Both the position numbers and the translations under genes were made by a program. Shown here one piece after another: positions 26,676 through 35,712 of a DNA stretch of 64,000 bases. Within the stretch, counting starts at the first letter, position 1. Each line of letters begins with the position of its first letter. Source of the stretch: CAYLJJ01 sp964384025 (GTDB lineage: Bacteria > Myxococcota_A > Bradymonadia > UBA7976 > UBA1532); NCBI GenBank assembly GCA_964384025.1, contig CAYLJJ010000019.1:11361-75360 (forward strand), given 5' to 3'. The notes under the pieces were generated by a model. The model did not search any database. It was not told the origin of the DNA and saw only the letters and a program-made list of their open reading frames with translations.

Positions 26676-29180
26676 ATGGAGTATTACTGTCCGCGCTGTG
26701 GCTCTCATAACTCCCGAGGACCTGACGTCCAGAACAGATTAAAATGTCCTGTGTGCGGATTAGAGACTCGCCCTCGCCAGCGCCGCCGGCCACGCCCCAA
26801 CACCTCACTCCCTAGAGCGATTCGAGCCAGCCGCCGCCCTTTGGAGATCCCTCCCGTAGATTTTGAGAGTCCTAAGCCTCCCTCAGGGAGCAGCATCAAT
26901 CGCCATCCTTTGGAGAACTCTCAGAGCCCAGAGCCCCCCTCAAGGAGCAACACAGCTGCTCCTCCCCTTAAGGAGCCCTCCTCTCCCAAAGAAATTCCTA
27001 TCACCTTTAAAGACTCAAGCCCCGGCGCTGAGCTGCGAGATAGAGAACAGGAAGTAGATGAACCCCGGGAGGTTCCCGTTGAGCTGGGAAGCGAAGCCTC
27101 CCTAAATTTGGAGTTCTCAATCGAAGTTGAGACTGAGGAGCTTAAGCCAGAACATCCAGATTTTGAGATCGAAGCAGGAGAACTCTCTTGGAGTCCTGAA
27201 TCTGCAGCTCAGGCTTCTCAGGAAGTGCTGGAAGCTGAGGAGTTCTTAGAGCGACAAGACCCTCCCATAGAGCCTGTCAAACAAGAGCCTGTTGAGCTGG
27301 AGGATCTTCAGGCAACTGAGATATCCAAAGGAGAGAGAGCCCGGCTTTTGAGCACCTGGGGAGTACGCGGGGATGGGAGCCGTCTGAATAAGCCCAGAGA
27401 CTTCTGGTGCCGTGTGGGTGGGAATATTCCACATGCAGCACCCTTGGCCTTGAACAAGCCAGGTCCCAAGATATTTTCGACCATTAGGCAAGCTCCCACC
27501 GCCCTGAGAGAGCCCTTTCTGGGAAAGCCTGGTCTTCTCCCCCCCGATTCAGTTCTGCTCTCCCCTCTCCCGAACACCAGGCCTCCTCCAAAACCAAACC
27601 CCAAGGAGGAAGCTGCTGCTTCTCTCTATTCCTCTCCTGAACCGCCCTCCCTGAGCCGAGCTACGCTGGAGCCCCTCTCTCCACGCCCTAAGCGGCTCTG
27701 GCATCTTTTAGGAGGGTTGGCTCTGCTTATGGGCGTGTTTCTCCTTGGGAGAAACAGAGTTCCTGATCTCATCCAGAGTCTGATGGTGAATCCTCAGTCC
27801 AGCGTTCAACCCCCAAACCTCGCTCAACAGAGCGCCCAGCAGCTCGACCGTGAGGAGCTCTTCTCTCTCAGGGAGGCGCTCAGAGCAGCTCTATTGGAGA
27901 GAGAGCAGGAGCAAGAGGAGAAGGTTAACCTGGCAAAAGAGTTGGAGAGTTTAGAGGAGCGATTAAAGAACTTAGATCGTGATCAGCACCAGCTCCACTC
28001 AAAAATCTCTCAACGCTTAAAGCGCAAAATCAGAGAGCTAGAAGAGGCGCTGTTTCAGACTGGTTTCTCTGTTGACGCACTCCTCAACCCCAAACTGAGG
28101 AAGCTTTCCAAGCCCAAGAAGAGCCTTCCCAGTCGAGGATCTGCTTATGTAGCCTCAGATTTTGGCTATGTAAATCCCATCGCGGGTGAGCTGCGCATCA
28201 GCAGCTCTTTTGGAGATCGAGGTGAAGGCTTCCATTATGGAGTGGATATCGCCGCTGAGATTGGCACTGCGGTTCGCACTGTAGGGCCTGGGCGAGTACT
28301 CCATCTACAGGATCGCAAAGCTTGGACAGCACGAGATAAATGGATTGAGAGAGGGGGTGAACGCATCAAGAGTCCAGGTTGGCGCGCAGGGATCTATCTC
28401 GACATCAAGCATCCAGACAATAAAGTCAGCCGCTATCTCCACCTTGACTCTATCGCGCCGGGGATTGAAGTGGGTATGGAGGTGGTCTCTGGACAGATCA
28501 TCGGAACGGTGGGGCGTACAGCGGTAGAGTTCAGCCCCACACACCTACACTTTGAGATGAGGGATCCTCCCGACGACATGGGACGCTATGGCGTCGCCTA
28601 TGACCCCTCAGAGATCAACAATCGAGGTGCCCCACCCATTTGGGACCAGGCTCAAGCCCTCGCTGAGAGTAAAGCTGAACAGGAGAAAAGCAAGAGAGAA
28701 CGAGGCTCCAGCTCAGCCCTTGAAGAACAGATGCTTCGCTTAGAGAGCTTGGAAAGCTTGAGTCAGAGCCTACCTCTATTGCGTCCCGTAGAGCGCTTTC
28801 GTGTCTCCAGCCGCTTTGGGCAACGCAAAGATCCGGTAAGCAAAAAGAGGAGCCTACATCCAGGCTTAGATATTCCCGGCCCAGAGGGCAGCTCTATCTA
28901 CGCTTCAGGACCAGGGAAAGTGATCTTTAAAGGCAGACGCAAGCGCTATGGTTTGGTGATCGAGATCGACCATGGTCGCGGCATTCATACTCTCTATGGG
29001 CACCTCTATCGAAGCAGACTGAAGAAGGGCAAGCAGGTCAGTGGTGGAGAGAAGATCGGTTTGATGGGCAGCTCGGGCCGCAGCGCGGGCAGCCATCTAC
29101 ATTATGAGCTGCGTTTGGATGGTGTACCTCAAGATCCCATGAAGTTTATCGAAGCAGGTGAGCGCCTACAGAAGCTCTGA
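26676..29180 (+). CDS. Zinc-ribbon membrane protein with two LytM/M23 peptidase domains
   Basis: The 834-residue protein starts with a CPRCGS...CPVCG zinc ribbon (residues 5-30). A long Pro/Glu-rich linker follows, then one transmembrane helix near residues 345-361 and a coiled coil near 398-465. Two M23 domains come last. The first has HYGVD (about 520) and HLHFEM (about 622), the second HPGLD (about 727) and HLHYEL (about 806), so both zinc sites look intact. The ribbon should be cytoplasmic and the peptidases periplasmic. It begins 53 bases after tssG on the same strand and may open peptidoglycan for the secretion apparatus, but a general envelope role is equally possible. The SD GGGAGGAAGGAG is strong. 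Confidence 0.85.
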   Translation: MEYYCPRCGSHNSRGPDVQNRLKCPVCGLETRPRQRRRPRPNTSLPRAIRASRRPLEIPPVDFESPKPPSGSSINRHPLENSQSPEPPSRSNTAAPPLKEPSSPKEIPITFKDSSPGAELRDREQEVDEPREVPVELGSEASLNLEFSIEVETEELKPEHPDFEIEAGELSWSPESAAQASQEVLEAEEFLERQDPPIEPVKQEPVELEDLQATEISKGERARLLSTWGVRGDGSRLNKPRDFWCRVGGNIPHAAPLALNKPGPKIFSTIRQAPTALREPFLGKPGLLPPDSVLLSPLPNTRPPPKPNPKEEAAASLYSSPEPPSLSRATLEPLSPRPKRLWHLLGGLALLMGVFLLGRNRVPDLIQSLMVNPQSSVQPPNLAQQSAQQLDREELFSLREALRAALLEREQEQEEKVNLAKELESLEERLKNLDRDQHQLHSKISQRLKRKIRELEEALFQTGFSVDALLNPKLRKLSKPKKSLPSRGSAYVASDFGYVNPIAGELRISSSFGDRGEGFHYGVDIAAEIGTAVRTVGPGRVLHLQDRKAWTARDKWIERGGERIKSPGWRAGIYLDIKHPDNKVSRYLHLDSIAPGIEVGMEVVSGQIIGTVGRTAVEFSPTHLHFEMRDPPDDMGRYGVAYDPSEINNRGAPPIWDQAQALAESKAEQEKSKRERGSSSALEEQMLRLESLESLSQSLPLLRPVERFRVSSRFGQRKDPVSKKRSLHPGLDIPGPEGSSIYASGPGKVIFKGRRKRYGLVIEIDHGRGIHTLYGHLYRSRLKKGKQVSGGEKIGLMGSSGRSAGSHLHYELRLDGVPQDPMKFIEAGERLQKL

Positions 29181-29904
29181 GGTTAAGGATTGGGCTCTCG
29201 GGAGAGTGTCGTTCTACTACCCAAGAAGCTAGATTAAACCAAGCGTCCACCTCATCCAAGATCCCAGAATCTGCAGTCGCCACCGGCTCGCTGAGTTCTT
29301 TTAAGATGGGATCTGGATCAAAGACCAACTCAACCTGCCAAGAAAGATTTTGGGCTTCAGCCAACTTCAACAGTCGAGTTTTAAGGCGTCCGCTGTTAGA
29401 GACGGGGCGATCCAACCACCAGTGAACCTCTAGAATCCCCAAGGAATCGAGGGTTTCAGCGATAAGAAGCAGCGCCTTCTGGGTCTCTTGAACTGAGCGC
29501 CAACTCCCGTGGATGCTGGCCATATCCCGTAAACAACCATCGCGACATCTCAGGAGGACTCCTGAAGAGAGAGCAGCTTCTACCGTGATCAGGAGGTTAA
29601 AACCATCCAAAGAGACCTTTGCTCCTTTGAGCTGCTCTCTGGAACATCGATGTTGTGTTCTCCTCTGGAGGGCTGCATCAGAGCAGGCGGCTCTTCGAAC
29701 CGCCCTGCGTTGTCGCTCTCTGAGACTATAGCGATCCCCGACAACTTGAAGCGCCGATTTTGGGGGGTAGTGTCGCTCCAGGAGCCAGGAGAGATCAGAG
29801 ACAGCAGCCTGGAGAATAGGCTGCTGCTCAGGGGCGAAAAGCTTCTCATCTTTAGGATGAGGACCTCGGTGACGGCGTCCATCTGGCATACCCTGCTTTA
29901 ACAT
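29146..29904 (-). CDS. DUF434-type protein
   Basis: The product is about 250 residues (start at 29904, or Met6 at 29889). It has features I recall from DUF434 family proteins: HRGPHPKDEKLFAPEQ at the start, LSWLLERHYPP, VGDRYSLRERQR, SLDGFNLLITVEAALSSG, RDGCLRDMASIHGSWR and WWLDRPVSNSGRLK. The function is unknown; the Asp-containing VATADSGILDEVDAW near the C-terminus recalls nuclease-like or PIN-like folds, but only loosely. The 3' end overlaps that of the M23 gene by 35 bases, tail to tail. Confidence 0.75.
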   Translation of the reverse strand: MLKQGMPDGRRHRGPHPKDEKLFAPEQQPILQAAVSDLSWLLERHYPPKSALQVVGDRYSLRERQRRAVRRAACSDAALQRRTQHRCSREQLKGAKVSLDGFNLLITVEAALSSGVLLRCRDGCLRDMASIHGSWRSVQETQKALLLIAETLDSLGILEVHWWLDRPVSNSGRLKTRLLKLAEAQNLSWQVELVFDPDPILKELSEPVATADSGILDEVDAWFNLASWVVERHSPESPILNLRASVGAHLLR

Positions 29905-29988
29905 GAATGGTGCTCAATACAGGAGAAACTCTCCTCGACGAGCTTGGCTCTCTCAAGCTATCCTTGATCTTTCCTTCAGAGAGGTCTC

Positions 29989-32900
29989 ATGTTAAGGATC
30001 TTGTCCCCCTTTCTGCTTCTCTTCTTTATGGGTTTGAGTCCAGTTCACTCCCAAGTAACAAATTTTAGTCAAGATATAGCTCAAGCCATCGATGATGGCC
30101 TGGGTTGGTTGGATAGAGCAGACGCTTTTCAGAACCCCAGCCCTGCCGGAGAGGCTGCAGGTTTGGTAGCGCTCGCGCTCCTAGAGAAGCGAGAGAGCGC
30201 CGATCTCTTCGCCCGTCCCAGTGGATATGAGAATGCGCTCCCTGAAGATCAACAGCGCCTAGATCGAGTGATGGCTTTTATTATCCAACGCGCTCAGACC
30301 GCCAATCGAAGCTTTAAAGCCTATCGTGATGGTGGGGATATGATGGCTCTCTCTCTCTATTTAAGAACGGGAGGCCCCGATCAGCCAGGCGCTGTTCGCG
30401 CGTTGAGCATGATCTTTGATCGCAGCATCAGCAGCCAAAATCCTACAGGCTATTGGGATTATACAGGGGGAAATGTCAATGACTCTTCAACGACTCAGCT
30501 GGTTATGGCGGGTTTGGCTGCTGTGCGTGGAGTCTTAAACGATCCCGCTTTCGCTGATGCAGAACGGATGAGACAGCTGGATTTGGCGACGAGTAATACG
30601 ATGAGAGCCTATCAAACCCATATTAATGGAGATGGTGGACATGGCTATCATGCGGGAAATGGCAGCAGCTATCAACAAACAGCCTCTGGTCTTTGGGGTC
30701 AGATCATCGGAGGTGCTGATCTCAACGATGCCAGTGTGCAGCGATATCTGAGCTGGATTCACCAGCGCTATAACTACCAAACAATCGAAGCTGCTCGAGC
30801 CAGCTGGCGACAAGCTTATTACTACTATCTCTGGTCTTCTGCCAAAGCCTTCACGTTTATAGAAGATTCTGGGGTCGCTCCTGCGCCTGGAAACTTGGGG
30901 ATCGAACAGATGGGTATGGCGGCAGCCGGTGGCCCTCGTCTCCCTCACAGAGATCCTGCCCTTGATCCTCGGGTGCCTCGCTTTGGAGCGGGGGTCGCTG
31001 GTTATTATGCAGATCCCCACGAACCAGCTCGCTGGTACTACGACTATGCATACACTCTCCTCAGTCAACAGGAGGCTGATGGGCAGTTTAACGGGGGTGG
31101 GCATGGAGTCTGGAACCAATATTCTGGTCAGGCCTATCCTCTCTTGGTCTTGGAGCGCTCTGTAGGTGGAGGCTGTGTAGACAGCGACCAAGATGGGATC
31201 TGTGATGGAGATGACAACTGTCCAGGGGTCGCTAACCCCAATCAAAATGACAGAGATGGAGATGGCATTGGGGATGATTGTGATCTCTGCCCTGATGTTG
31301 GACATCCTGGGGGAGGTGATCTGGATAGAGATGGTATTGGGGATGGTTGCGACAACTGCCATGATGTTCCCAATCCAGATCAAACCGATCAAGATCTAGA
31401 TGGTCGAGGCGATCTCTGCGATCCCTGCCCCAATCAACAGGGAGATGAGAGCGATCAGGATGGGGACGGTATTGGAGCTGTTTGTGACAACTGTGCCAGC
31501 GTCGCCAACCCTGATCAGATTGATCGAGATGAAGATGGACGCGGAGATGCCTGTGATCCCTGCCCTTTAGATGCAGAAGCAGACAATCGTGATCCTGATG
31601 GAGATGGTTTGGGGATCGGCTGTGACAATTGTGTTGCAGAGCCCAATCCTGGACAGGAGGATCGTGATGGAGATGGTTTTGGGGATGTTTGTGATAACTG
31701 TCTTGAGGCCCATAACCCCGAGCAGCGAGATGTTGATGGGGATGGTATTGGGGATCTCTGTGATGACTGCACCGGAGATCCGGGGCCTGAGATCTGCGAT
31801 GGTTTTGACAACGACTGCAATGGGTTGATCGATGATGCCCTTTGGGAGCAGGCCTGTGATACGGGGCTTTTGGGAGTTTGCGCTCAGGGGGAGGAGCGCT
31901 GTGAGGCAGGCTTCCTAGACTGTTTGCCCAGAGCTGAACCTCAGGCTGAGGTCTGTGATGGTCTCGATAATGACTGTGATGGAGCAGTAGATGAGGAGAT
32001 CGAGGGGCTCAATGAGCCCTGCGCCACTGGGCTCCCTGGGATCTGCGCCCAAGGGATTCAGATCTGCTTTGATGGGCGGCTTGACTGTGGTGCAGGGGAG
32101 CAGGCGGTAGAGGAGCGCTGCAATGGTCTGGATGATAACTGCGATGGTCATGTCGATGAGGAGGTTCGTAACGCCTGTGGTCTCTGTGGTCCCCTTGGAG
32201 CTGACATCTGTAACGGAATCGATGATGATTGTGATGGCGAGATCGATGAAGATCCCGACTGCCCAGAGGGGCAATCCTGCCTCTTTGGTGAGTGCCATGA
32301 GCCCTGCCAGATCAATGAATGTCCAGGGGGGTTCAGCTGCGTTGAGGGACTCTGTGTTGATCCCTGCCTGATCTTGGAGTGTGAGCCAGGGGAGCGCTGT
32401 GAGGCAGGATACTGTACTGACCCCTGCGCGGAGCTGGACTGCCAAGCGGAAGAGATCTGCTTTGAGGGCCGATGTCTAGAGGAGAGCTGCCTCTTTTTGG
32501 GTTGCCCTGAGGGGCAACGCTGCTTTGAGCAAGCCTGTATGAGTGATCCCTGCGCGGGCATCGACTGCGGGGTAGACTCCTTCTGCCGAGAGGGTCTCTG
32601 CGTGAGGAGCTGCGCCACGCTGAGCTGTCCCTTTGGGGAGATCTGTAGTGATGGAGAGTGCCAACCTTCAGACTGCGCTCTTTTGCAATGTCCTGACGGA
32701 GAGGTCTGCCATCAGGGCGGCTGTTTTGAAGATTACTGTTTGGGAGTGGAGTGCCTTGAAGAGGGGCAGATCTGTATCGATGGTTTCTGTGAGGGAGATC
32801 CCTGTATCCATATAGATTGTCCTCCCAACGAGCGCTGCCAACTCTCTGAAGAGGGCAGCGCTCAGTGTGTTATGGATTGGGTGGAGCCCGGAGAGGAATC

Positions 32901-33123
32901 CATTGAAGAGACAGATGGAGGCTCCTCTGAGGGGCAAGATGGAGGGGGCTCTAGCCTACCCTCTGTCGATTTTCCAGACCTTGGAGTTGATGGAGGAGAG
33001 GGATCTGAGCCTGCTGAGATCTCTTGCAACTGTCGTTTGGGAGCTGAAGGGCAGCCTCTCTTCTGGGGCTTACTGCTCCTCCTTATCCTCATCCGTCGTC
33101 GAGATCGATCCCCTGAGTCCTGA
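29989..33123 (+). CDS. Surface repeat protein: toroid, TSP3, MopE and Cys-rich domains, MYXO-CTERM-like tail
   Basis: The 1044-residue protein has a signal peptide (FLLLFFMGLSPVHS). Residues of about 30-395 are helical with prenyltransferase/squalene-cyclase-like toroid repeats (SSTTQLVMAGLAAVRG; QYSGQAYPLLVLE). From about 397 to 600 there are thrombospondin type 3 repeats (DSDQDGICDGDDNCPG and relatives). From about 600 to 755 there are MopE-type motifs (EICDGFDNDCNGLIDD). About 755-965 is Cys-rich with repeated CxxGxC motifs. The tail has CNC, a hydrophobic helix (FWGLLLLLILI) and RRRDR, matching MYXO-CTERM sorting signals. It is probably a calcium-binding cell-surface or secreted protein. 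The end overlaps the opposite-strand neighbour by 35 bases. Confidence 0.9.
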   Translation: MLRILSPFLLLFFMGLSPVHSQVTNFSQDIAQAIDDGLGWLDRADAFQNPSPAGEAAGLVALALLEKRESADLFARPSGYENALPEDQQRLDRVMAFIIQRAQTANRSFKAYRDGGDMMALSLYLRTGGPDQPGAVRALSMIFDRSISSQNPTGYWDYTGGNVNDSSTTQLVMAGLAAVRGVLNDPAFADAERMRQLDLATSNTMRAYQTHINGDGGHGYHAGNGSSYQQTASGLWGQIIGGADLNDASVQRYLSWIHQRYNYQTIEAARASWRQAYYYYLWSSAKAFTFIEDSGVAPAPGNLGIEQMGMAAAGGPRLPHRDPALDPRVPRFGAGVAGYYADPHEPARWYYDYAYTLLSQQEADGQFNGGGHGVWNQYSGQAYPLLVLERSVGGGCVDSDQDGICDGDDNCPGVANPNQNDRDGDGIGDDCDLCPDVGHPGGGDLDRDGIGDGCDNCHDVPNPDQTDQDLDGRGDLCDPCPNQQGDESDQDGDGIGAVCDNCASVANPDQIDRDEDGRGDACDPCPLDAEADNRDPDGDGLGIGCDNCVAEPNPGQEDRDGDGFGDVCDNCLEAHNPEQRDVDGDGIGDLCDDCTGDPGPEICDGFDNDCNGLIDDALWEQACDTGLLGVCAQGEERCEAGFLDCLPRAEPQAEVCDGLDNDCDGAVDEEIEGLNEPCATGLPGICAQGIQICFDGRLDCGAGEQAVEERCNGLDDNCDGHVDEEVRNACGLCGPLGADICNGIDDDCDGEIDEDPDCPEGQSCLFGECHEPCQINECPGGFSCVEGLCVDPCLILECEPGERCEAGYCTDPCAELDCQAEEICFEGRCLEESCLFLGCPEGQRCFEQACMSDPCAGIDCGVDSFCREGLCVRSCATLSCPFGEICSDGECQPSDCALLQCPDGEVCHQGGCFEDYCLGVECLEEGQICIDGFCEGDPCIHIDCPPNERCQLSEEGSAQCVMDWVEPGEESIEETDGGSSEGQDGGGSSLPSVDFPDLGVDGGEGSEPAEISCNCRLGAEGQPLFWGLLLLLILIRRRDRSPES
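31177..31782 (+). repeat. Thrombospondin type 3 repeat block
   Basis: About nine tandem units of roughly 60-75 bases encode variants of DxDxDGxGDxCDNCPxxxNPxQ. The Asp side chains fit calcium coordination. Repetition at DNA level makes the block prone to copy-number change. Confidence 0.85.
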
Positions 33124-33805
33124 GAAAGGGTTCAAAGAGATAGCGGATCTCCTCAAGAGAGTCGGCGATGGTGTCGGGCAGAGCTTTGCTGAAGAGATCT
33201 AAGAGGATCAAGGCGTTGACTGAAGAGTCCTCTTTAACAACAGCCCAGAGCCGCTTGGCGATATGGAGGTTGACGATATGCATCTCTCGATAAGCCTGCT
33301 TGAGACCCTCCAAGTGAATGTCTGGACTCTGCCCCCTTTGCCAAGCGAAATACTGGGCCAGCATATACATGCTCGTAGCCCTGTAGATGGTCTCCTCTTC
33401 GTTAGAAAGAGGGAGATGAAAGCGGGCCATGGGGCGAAAGAGGGTGGTGTGAGGGCAACCGCTGGCTCCGATAAGCAGGCCCATAAGAGAAGCGATGGCT
33501 CGTTGAGCACTGGTCTCTCTCAGGAAGTCTCGCTCAGGGGTCTCTACCCTCAACAGCAGCTCCTCGTAAGAGACCAGACCTGAGCATAGCCGCACGGGTT
33601 CAACAAGCTGAAGTGCTAAGGGGCAGTGGACCTGCTCTCTCAAAGAGCAGTTGGGGCAGCGATGAAAGCTTAGCTCGGTCCAGGGCGGAGGATCCTCGGG
33701 AGAACTCAGAGATTCCAGAGAATCCCCGTCCAAGCACACAGAGAAGCGCCGCTCACTCCCATCTTTAAGGGAGAGGAGGTAGTGGATATTGAGGGGATCT
33801 TTCAC
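33089..33805 (-). CDS. Conserved uncharacterised protein with CPNC motif
   Basis: The 238-residue product has a probable metal site near residues 49-62 (CPNCSLREQVHCPLA). A helical region follows with the stretch GASGCPHTTLFRPMARFHLPLS, which I recall from uncharacterised deltaproteobacterial proteins (possibly DUF6901; not certain). No signal peptide is seen. It lies 78 bases downstream of rplS on the same strand and could be the last gene of that transcript. No function can be assigned. Confidence 0.7.
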   Translation of the reverse strand: MKDPLNIHYLLSLKDGSERRFSVCLDGDSLESLSSPEDPPPWTELSFHRCPNCSLREQVHCPLALQLVEPVRLCSGLVSYEELLLRVETPERDFLRETSAQRAIASLMGLLIGASGCPHTTLFRPMARFHLPLSNEEETIYRATSMYMLAQYFAWQRGQSPDIHLEGLKQAYREMHIVNLHIAKRLWAVVKEDSSVNALILLDLFSKALPDTIADSLEEIRYLFEPFLRTQGIDLDDG

Positions 33806-33883
33806 AGAGAGGGGGATCGTCTAGAGATGAGAGAAACTTTAGGTTTTGCTGACTTCAAGACCCTCATCAAACCCAGATAGGGC

Positions 33884-34234
33884 TTAGTAGAGGTTGCGAG
33901 AGCGAATGCGCGCGGACTTCCCAGAACGCTGCCTGAGATAGTAGATGCGCGCTTGGCGAACGCGACCTTCGCGAACCAACTCCACCTTCTCGATGATGGG
34001 GGAGTGAAGAGGGAAAATACGCTCCACTCCAATGCCCGCGAAGCTGCGCTTACGCACTGTAAAGGTTGAAGTTGAACCTGCATTGTGGCGGCGGATACAG
34101 ACCCCCTCAAAGGCCTGGGTGCGCTCCTTCTCTCCCTCCCTGATGCGCACATGCACCCGGACGGTGTCACCCGCACGGAAGCGGGGCAGGTCAGATTTAA
34201 GGTAGATGTTCTCAATCATGCTGAGAGCGTTCAT
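33884..34234 (-). CDS. rplS: 50S ribosomal protein L19
   Basis: The 116-residue protein matches bL19: FRAGDTVRVHVRIREGEKER, FEGVCIRRHNAGSTSTFTVRK, GVERIFPLHSP and the basic tail ARIYYLR. L19 sits at the interface of the subunits. The ATG overlaps the trmD stop (ATGA). Met6 is an alternative start. Confidence 0.97.
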   Translation of the reverse strand: MNALSMIENIYLKSDLPRFRAGDTVRVHVRIREGEKERTQAFEGVCIRRHNAGSTSTFTVRKRSFAGIGVERIFPLHSPIIEKVELVREGRVRQARIYYLRQRSGKSARIRSRNLY

Positions 34235-34968
34235 TCTTTGATCTCCTCTGGCTTGATGGCCTGATCGAGCAGGTACTGGCGCTCGGCGAGATCCAACTCA
34301 GCCGAGCCGAAAAGCTCTGGGCGTCGCCTCTGGGTTCGCTGTAGAGAGGCTTGGCGTCGCCAAGCTTCGATGTGGGCGTGGTGTCCACTCAGCAGAACCT
34401 CAGGCACTGCCTTGCCCCTCCAAAGCGCGGGGCGGGTGTAGTGAGGGTGTTCCAGTAGGCCCTCAGCAAAAGACTCATGGCGGAGAGAGTCCGCGTTTCC
34501 CAAAACGCCTGGGAGCAGACGCATGGTCGCGTCCATAACAGAGAGAGCCGCCAACTCCCCCCCGGTCAACACAAAATCTCCCAGAGAAACAACCTCGTCG
34601 ATATGGCTCTCAATCACGCGCTCATCGATCCCCTCATAACGCCCACAGAGGAGGAGCAGAGAGTCCAAGCCCGCCAATTCCTGAGCGAGAGCTTGATCAA
34701 AAGGGCGACCATGAGGAGCTAAGAGGATGCGTCGATCCACCGGACCCTGAGCCTCTATCGCTTGCGCGATGGGTTCAGGGGTCATGAGCATCCCGGCCCC
34801 TCCTCCAAAGGGACTATCATCCACGCTGCGGTAGTTGTTCGAAGTGAACTCGCGAACATCCACCGCCTCCAGTTGGATCAGGTCGCGCTGGAGAGCACGA
34901 CTCAAAACCCCTACAGAGGCATACTCCCGGATCACTTGGGGGAAGATTGTGAGGATCGAGAATTTCAA
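34231..34968 (-). CDS. trmD: tRNA (guanine37-N1)-methyltransferase
   Basis: The 245-residue protein is the SPOUT-class m1G37 methyltransferase TrmD. It begins LKFSILTIFPQVI and has the knot motifs ILLAPHGRPFDQALAQEL, LLLCGRYEGIDERVIE and VVSLGDFVLTGGELAAL. The start is TTG 34968, whose TTGA overlaps the rimM stop, with GGAGGAG upstream; the frame is open further back to 35130, but that stretch is rimM in another frame. The C-terminal KPEEI and RRQ stretches are normal. Confidence 0.95.
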   Translation of the reverse strand: MKFSILTIFPQVIREYASVGVLSRALQRDLIQLEAVDVREFTSNNYRSVDDSPFGGGAGMLMTPEPIAQAIEAQGPVDRRILLAPHGRPFDQALAQELAGLDSLLLLCGRYEGIDERVIESHIDEVVSLGDFVLTGGELAALSVMDATMRLLPGVLGNADSLRHESFAEGLLEHPHYTRPALWRGKAVPEVLLSGHHAHIEAWRRQASLQRTQRRRPELFGSAELDLAERQYLLDQAIKPEEIKE

Positions 34969-35492
34969 CTCTTTCTCTCCTCCTGCTTCTCCAGCAGCCC
35001 CTCGATGGGACGAACGATCAGCTCCCCTGCCTCCAGATTGATCTGAGGAACAAAGAGCGCGATATTGGGAACCAAGTGTCTGTGGTTTCCGTCTCGGATA
35101 ACCAGGGTATCTGCACCTGAGCCCTCCCAAACATTCTCCACCAATCCCAAGCTCCTCCCCTCCTCCGTGCGTGCGCTCAGGCCGATGAGATCGATGACGT
35201 AGATCTCATCCTCCTTCAGGAGGGGCAGCTCGGAGCGCTTTACAAAGCACTCTTGATGGGTCAGAGCGCTGGCGGCTTCACGCCCAGAGATCCCCTCTAA
35301 GGAGAAGAGGAGGCTCTTGGCGTCTCGGCGAAGGCGCTTTAAGCTGAACATCTGAGTTTGTCCAGGCTTTCGACCCACGCGAAGCTCTTGTCCCGATTTA
35401 AAGCTGGAGGTGTTTGGATTGTGAGCCCAAAATCGCAGCTCTCCCCGGACACCATGGGGGCGCCCGAAGCGTCCCAGGGAGATCAGCTTCAT
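34965..35492 (-). CDS. rimM: Ribosome maturation factor RimM
   Basis: The 175-residue protein has the RimM N-terminal barrel (LGRFGRPHGVRGELRFW) and the PRC-barrel part with DLIGLSARTEEGRSLGLVENV. It helps mature the 30S head, binding S19. The start ATG 35492 overlaps the khpA stop (ATGA), and the end overlaps trmD. Confidence 0.95.
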   Translation of the reverse strand: MKLISLGRFGRPHGVRGELRFWAHNPNTSSFKSGQELRVGRKPGQTQMFSLKRLRRDAKSLLFSLEGISGREAASALTHQECFVKRSELPLLKEDEIYVIDLIGLSARTEEGRSLGLVENVWEGSGADTLVIRDGNHRHLVPNIALFVPQINLEAGELIVRPIEGLLEKQEERKS

Positions 35493-35710
35493 TGAGAGTC
35501 TCGGAGCCTCAGACCCACGAGCCCCTTGTTTCCTGTAGTGACGTTCAAGAGGAGCTCCATCGCGCGGATAGTTCGCCCCTGTCGGCCGATGACTAGACCC
35601 CTGTCTACCTCGGCGACGGAGAACTCCAGGCCTCGAGCACCAGGGTAGATCTCCACCTCTTCAGGCTCATTGACCAAGGCCTCCAGAATATAGCTGAGGA
35701 GGGCTTCCAT
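35489..35710 (-). CDS. khpA: KH-domain RNA-binding protein KhpA
   Basis: The 73-residue protein is a single KH domain with the loop IGRQGRTI (GxxG). It has the usual operon position between rpsP and rimM. KhpA works with KhpB in other bacteria as a global RNA binder. The N-terminal helix MEALLSYILEALVNEPE is typical. It is two bases downstream of rpsP. Confidence 0.93.
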   Translation of the reverse strand: MEALLSYILEALVNEPEEVEIYPGARGLEFSVAEVDRGLVIGRQGRTIRAMELLLNVTTGNKGLVGLRLRDSQ

Positions 35711-35712
35711 CT

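Noticed and set aside
30535..31392. 285-residue open frame on the minus strand
   Set aside because: It is antisense to the TSP3 protein; the Ile/Val-rich sequence reflects reversed Asp/Gly codons.
31177..31782. Tandem repeats considered as a CRISPR array
   Set aside because: The units are in frame, imperfect and encode thrombospondin type 3 repeats; there are no constant repeats with unique spacers.
33802..34215. 137-residue open frame on the minus strand
   Set aside because: It is the rplS region in another frame; rplS itself is unmistakable.
34969..35130. N-terminal extension of trmD
   Set aside because: The frame is open, but the stretch codes for the end of RimM and TrmD proteins begin at the LKFSILTIFP segment; TTG 34968 has a good ribosome-binding site.
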